A stretch of 60,000 bases of DNA from Tubiluchus corallicola (taxonomy: Eukaryota; Priapulida; Priapulimorpha; Priapulimorphida; Tubiluchidae). The notes under the pieces were generated by a model. The model saw only the letters and a program-made list of their open reading frames with translations, had not been told where the DNA came from and ran no database searches. The first letter of the stretch is position 1, and each line of letters starts with the position of its first letter. Shown here in pieces: positions 59,690 through 60,000 of this stretch. The stretch is from positions 374,001-434,000 of the forward strand of contig JAQGDQ010000087.1 of assembly GCA_030141605.1 (NCBI GenBank). Reading direction: 5' to 3'. A program made the position numbers and the translations under genes.

Positions 59690-59925
59690 TTCCATGCTAG
59701 ACTGGCATTAGGACAGACGGTTACGGCAACTATTTCCGTAGCCTTGACGCGCGAGGAGTACTGGTGGCAGCCCGCGTTTCCAATGACCAATTGACCATGT
59801 ACTAGGTTAAGGCTAAGTAAACTAGCTAGAGGCCCAGAGAGTCCTGCTTCAGGGGAACCGCCCGACATGAGTGGGGTTCAAACCCAGAATGCCAAGATTG
59901 GCACTAGGCCACTGCACTTTTCAAG
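59690..59925 (-). mobile_element. tRNA-derived SINE (minus strand)
   Basis: On the minus strand an A-box tggcctagtgcc (59911-59900) is followed by a B-box-like gggtttgaacccc (59885-59873), the order of a Pol III internal promoter. The space between the boxes is about 14 bases, shorter than in a tRNA gene, and no cloverleaf closes, so it is a tRNA-derived head and not a tRNA. The GC-richer body runs left toward 59690. Confidence 0.6.
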
Positions 59926-60000
59926 GGAAGAAGTGCATCGTACTAAAGTGACTAGTATATGTGTCTAGAAACTAATTTATCAGTTAGGCGTTTTGCATTT

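Noticed and set aside
59873-59911. Possible tRNA gene
   Set aside because: A and B boxes are too close together and no cloverleaf with an acceptor stem closes; a SINE head fits better.

Overview
This window is nuclear DNA from an animal, almost certainly a non-vertebrate metazoan. It is AT-rich by eye, and its genes are split into short exons by long introns with GT/AG borders. There are no prokaryotic operons, Shine-Dalgarno sites or long intact ORFs. The lineage cannot be fixed from sequence alone. Four conserved genes were rebuilt exon by exon, and for each the reading phase stays open across every junction inside the window.

Layout: (1) about 1-5.2 kb, minus strand: the N-terminal 212 codons of KNTC1/Rod, the kinetochore checkpoint scaffold, in seven exons. 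The gene runs off the left edge. (2) 10.05-14.43 kb, plus strand: a complete five-exon MAX gene (bHLH-zipper partner of MYC and MXD), divergent from KNTC1. (3) 17.8-32.5 kb, minus strand: a complete 13-exon FNTB gene (protein farnesyltransferase beta subunit, 405 aa), tail to tail with MAX. MAX and FNTB are also convergent neighbours in vertebrates, so this looks like an old conserved linkage. (4) 46.0 kb to the right edge, plus strand: the first two coding exons of a tubby/TULP gene (TUB/TULP3 type), separated by an intron of about 13.3 kb.

The non-coding DNA is rich in mobile-element remains. There is a 1,042-bp hAT-type element with a perfect 8-bp target duplication, a 371-bp hAT-like MITE with an 8-bp duplication, and two more decayed hAT-like elements. 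There is also a decayed CR1/L2-like LINE reverse transcriptase, two candidate LINE 3' tails, a tRNA-derived SINE head, a Penelope-like 3' end with a hammerhead-ribozyme-like core, and a foldback element. At least four families of dispersed repeats have two or three diverged copies inside the window. Tandem arrays of 27, 84, 55, about 145 and 30 bp are present, with long TTA and TA microsatellites.

The four genes do not form a pathway. MAX controls growth genes, FNTB lipidates CaaX proteins (CENP-E and Spindly, both kinetochore proteins, are known farnesylation targets), KNTC1 recruits Spindly to kinetochores, and tubby proteins act in ciliary trafficking. I found no convincing new system. The observations most worth following are the MAX-FNTB linkage, the hammerhead-like core, a GC-AG intron in FNTB, the extended HLH loop of MAX, an E-box in the MAX promoter and an array of splice-site-bearing repeats.
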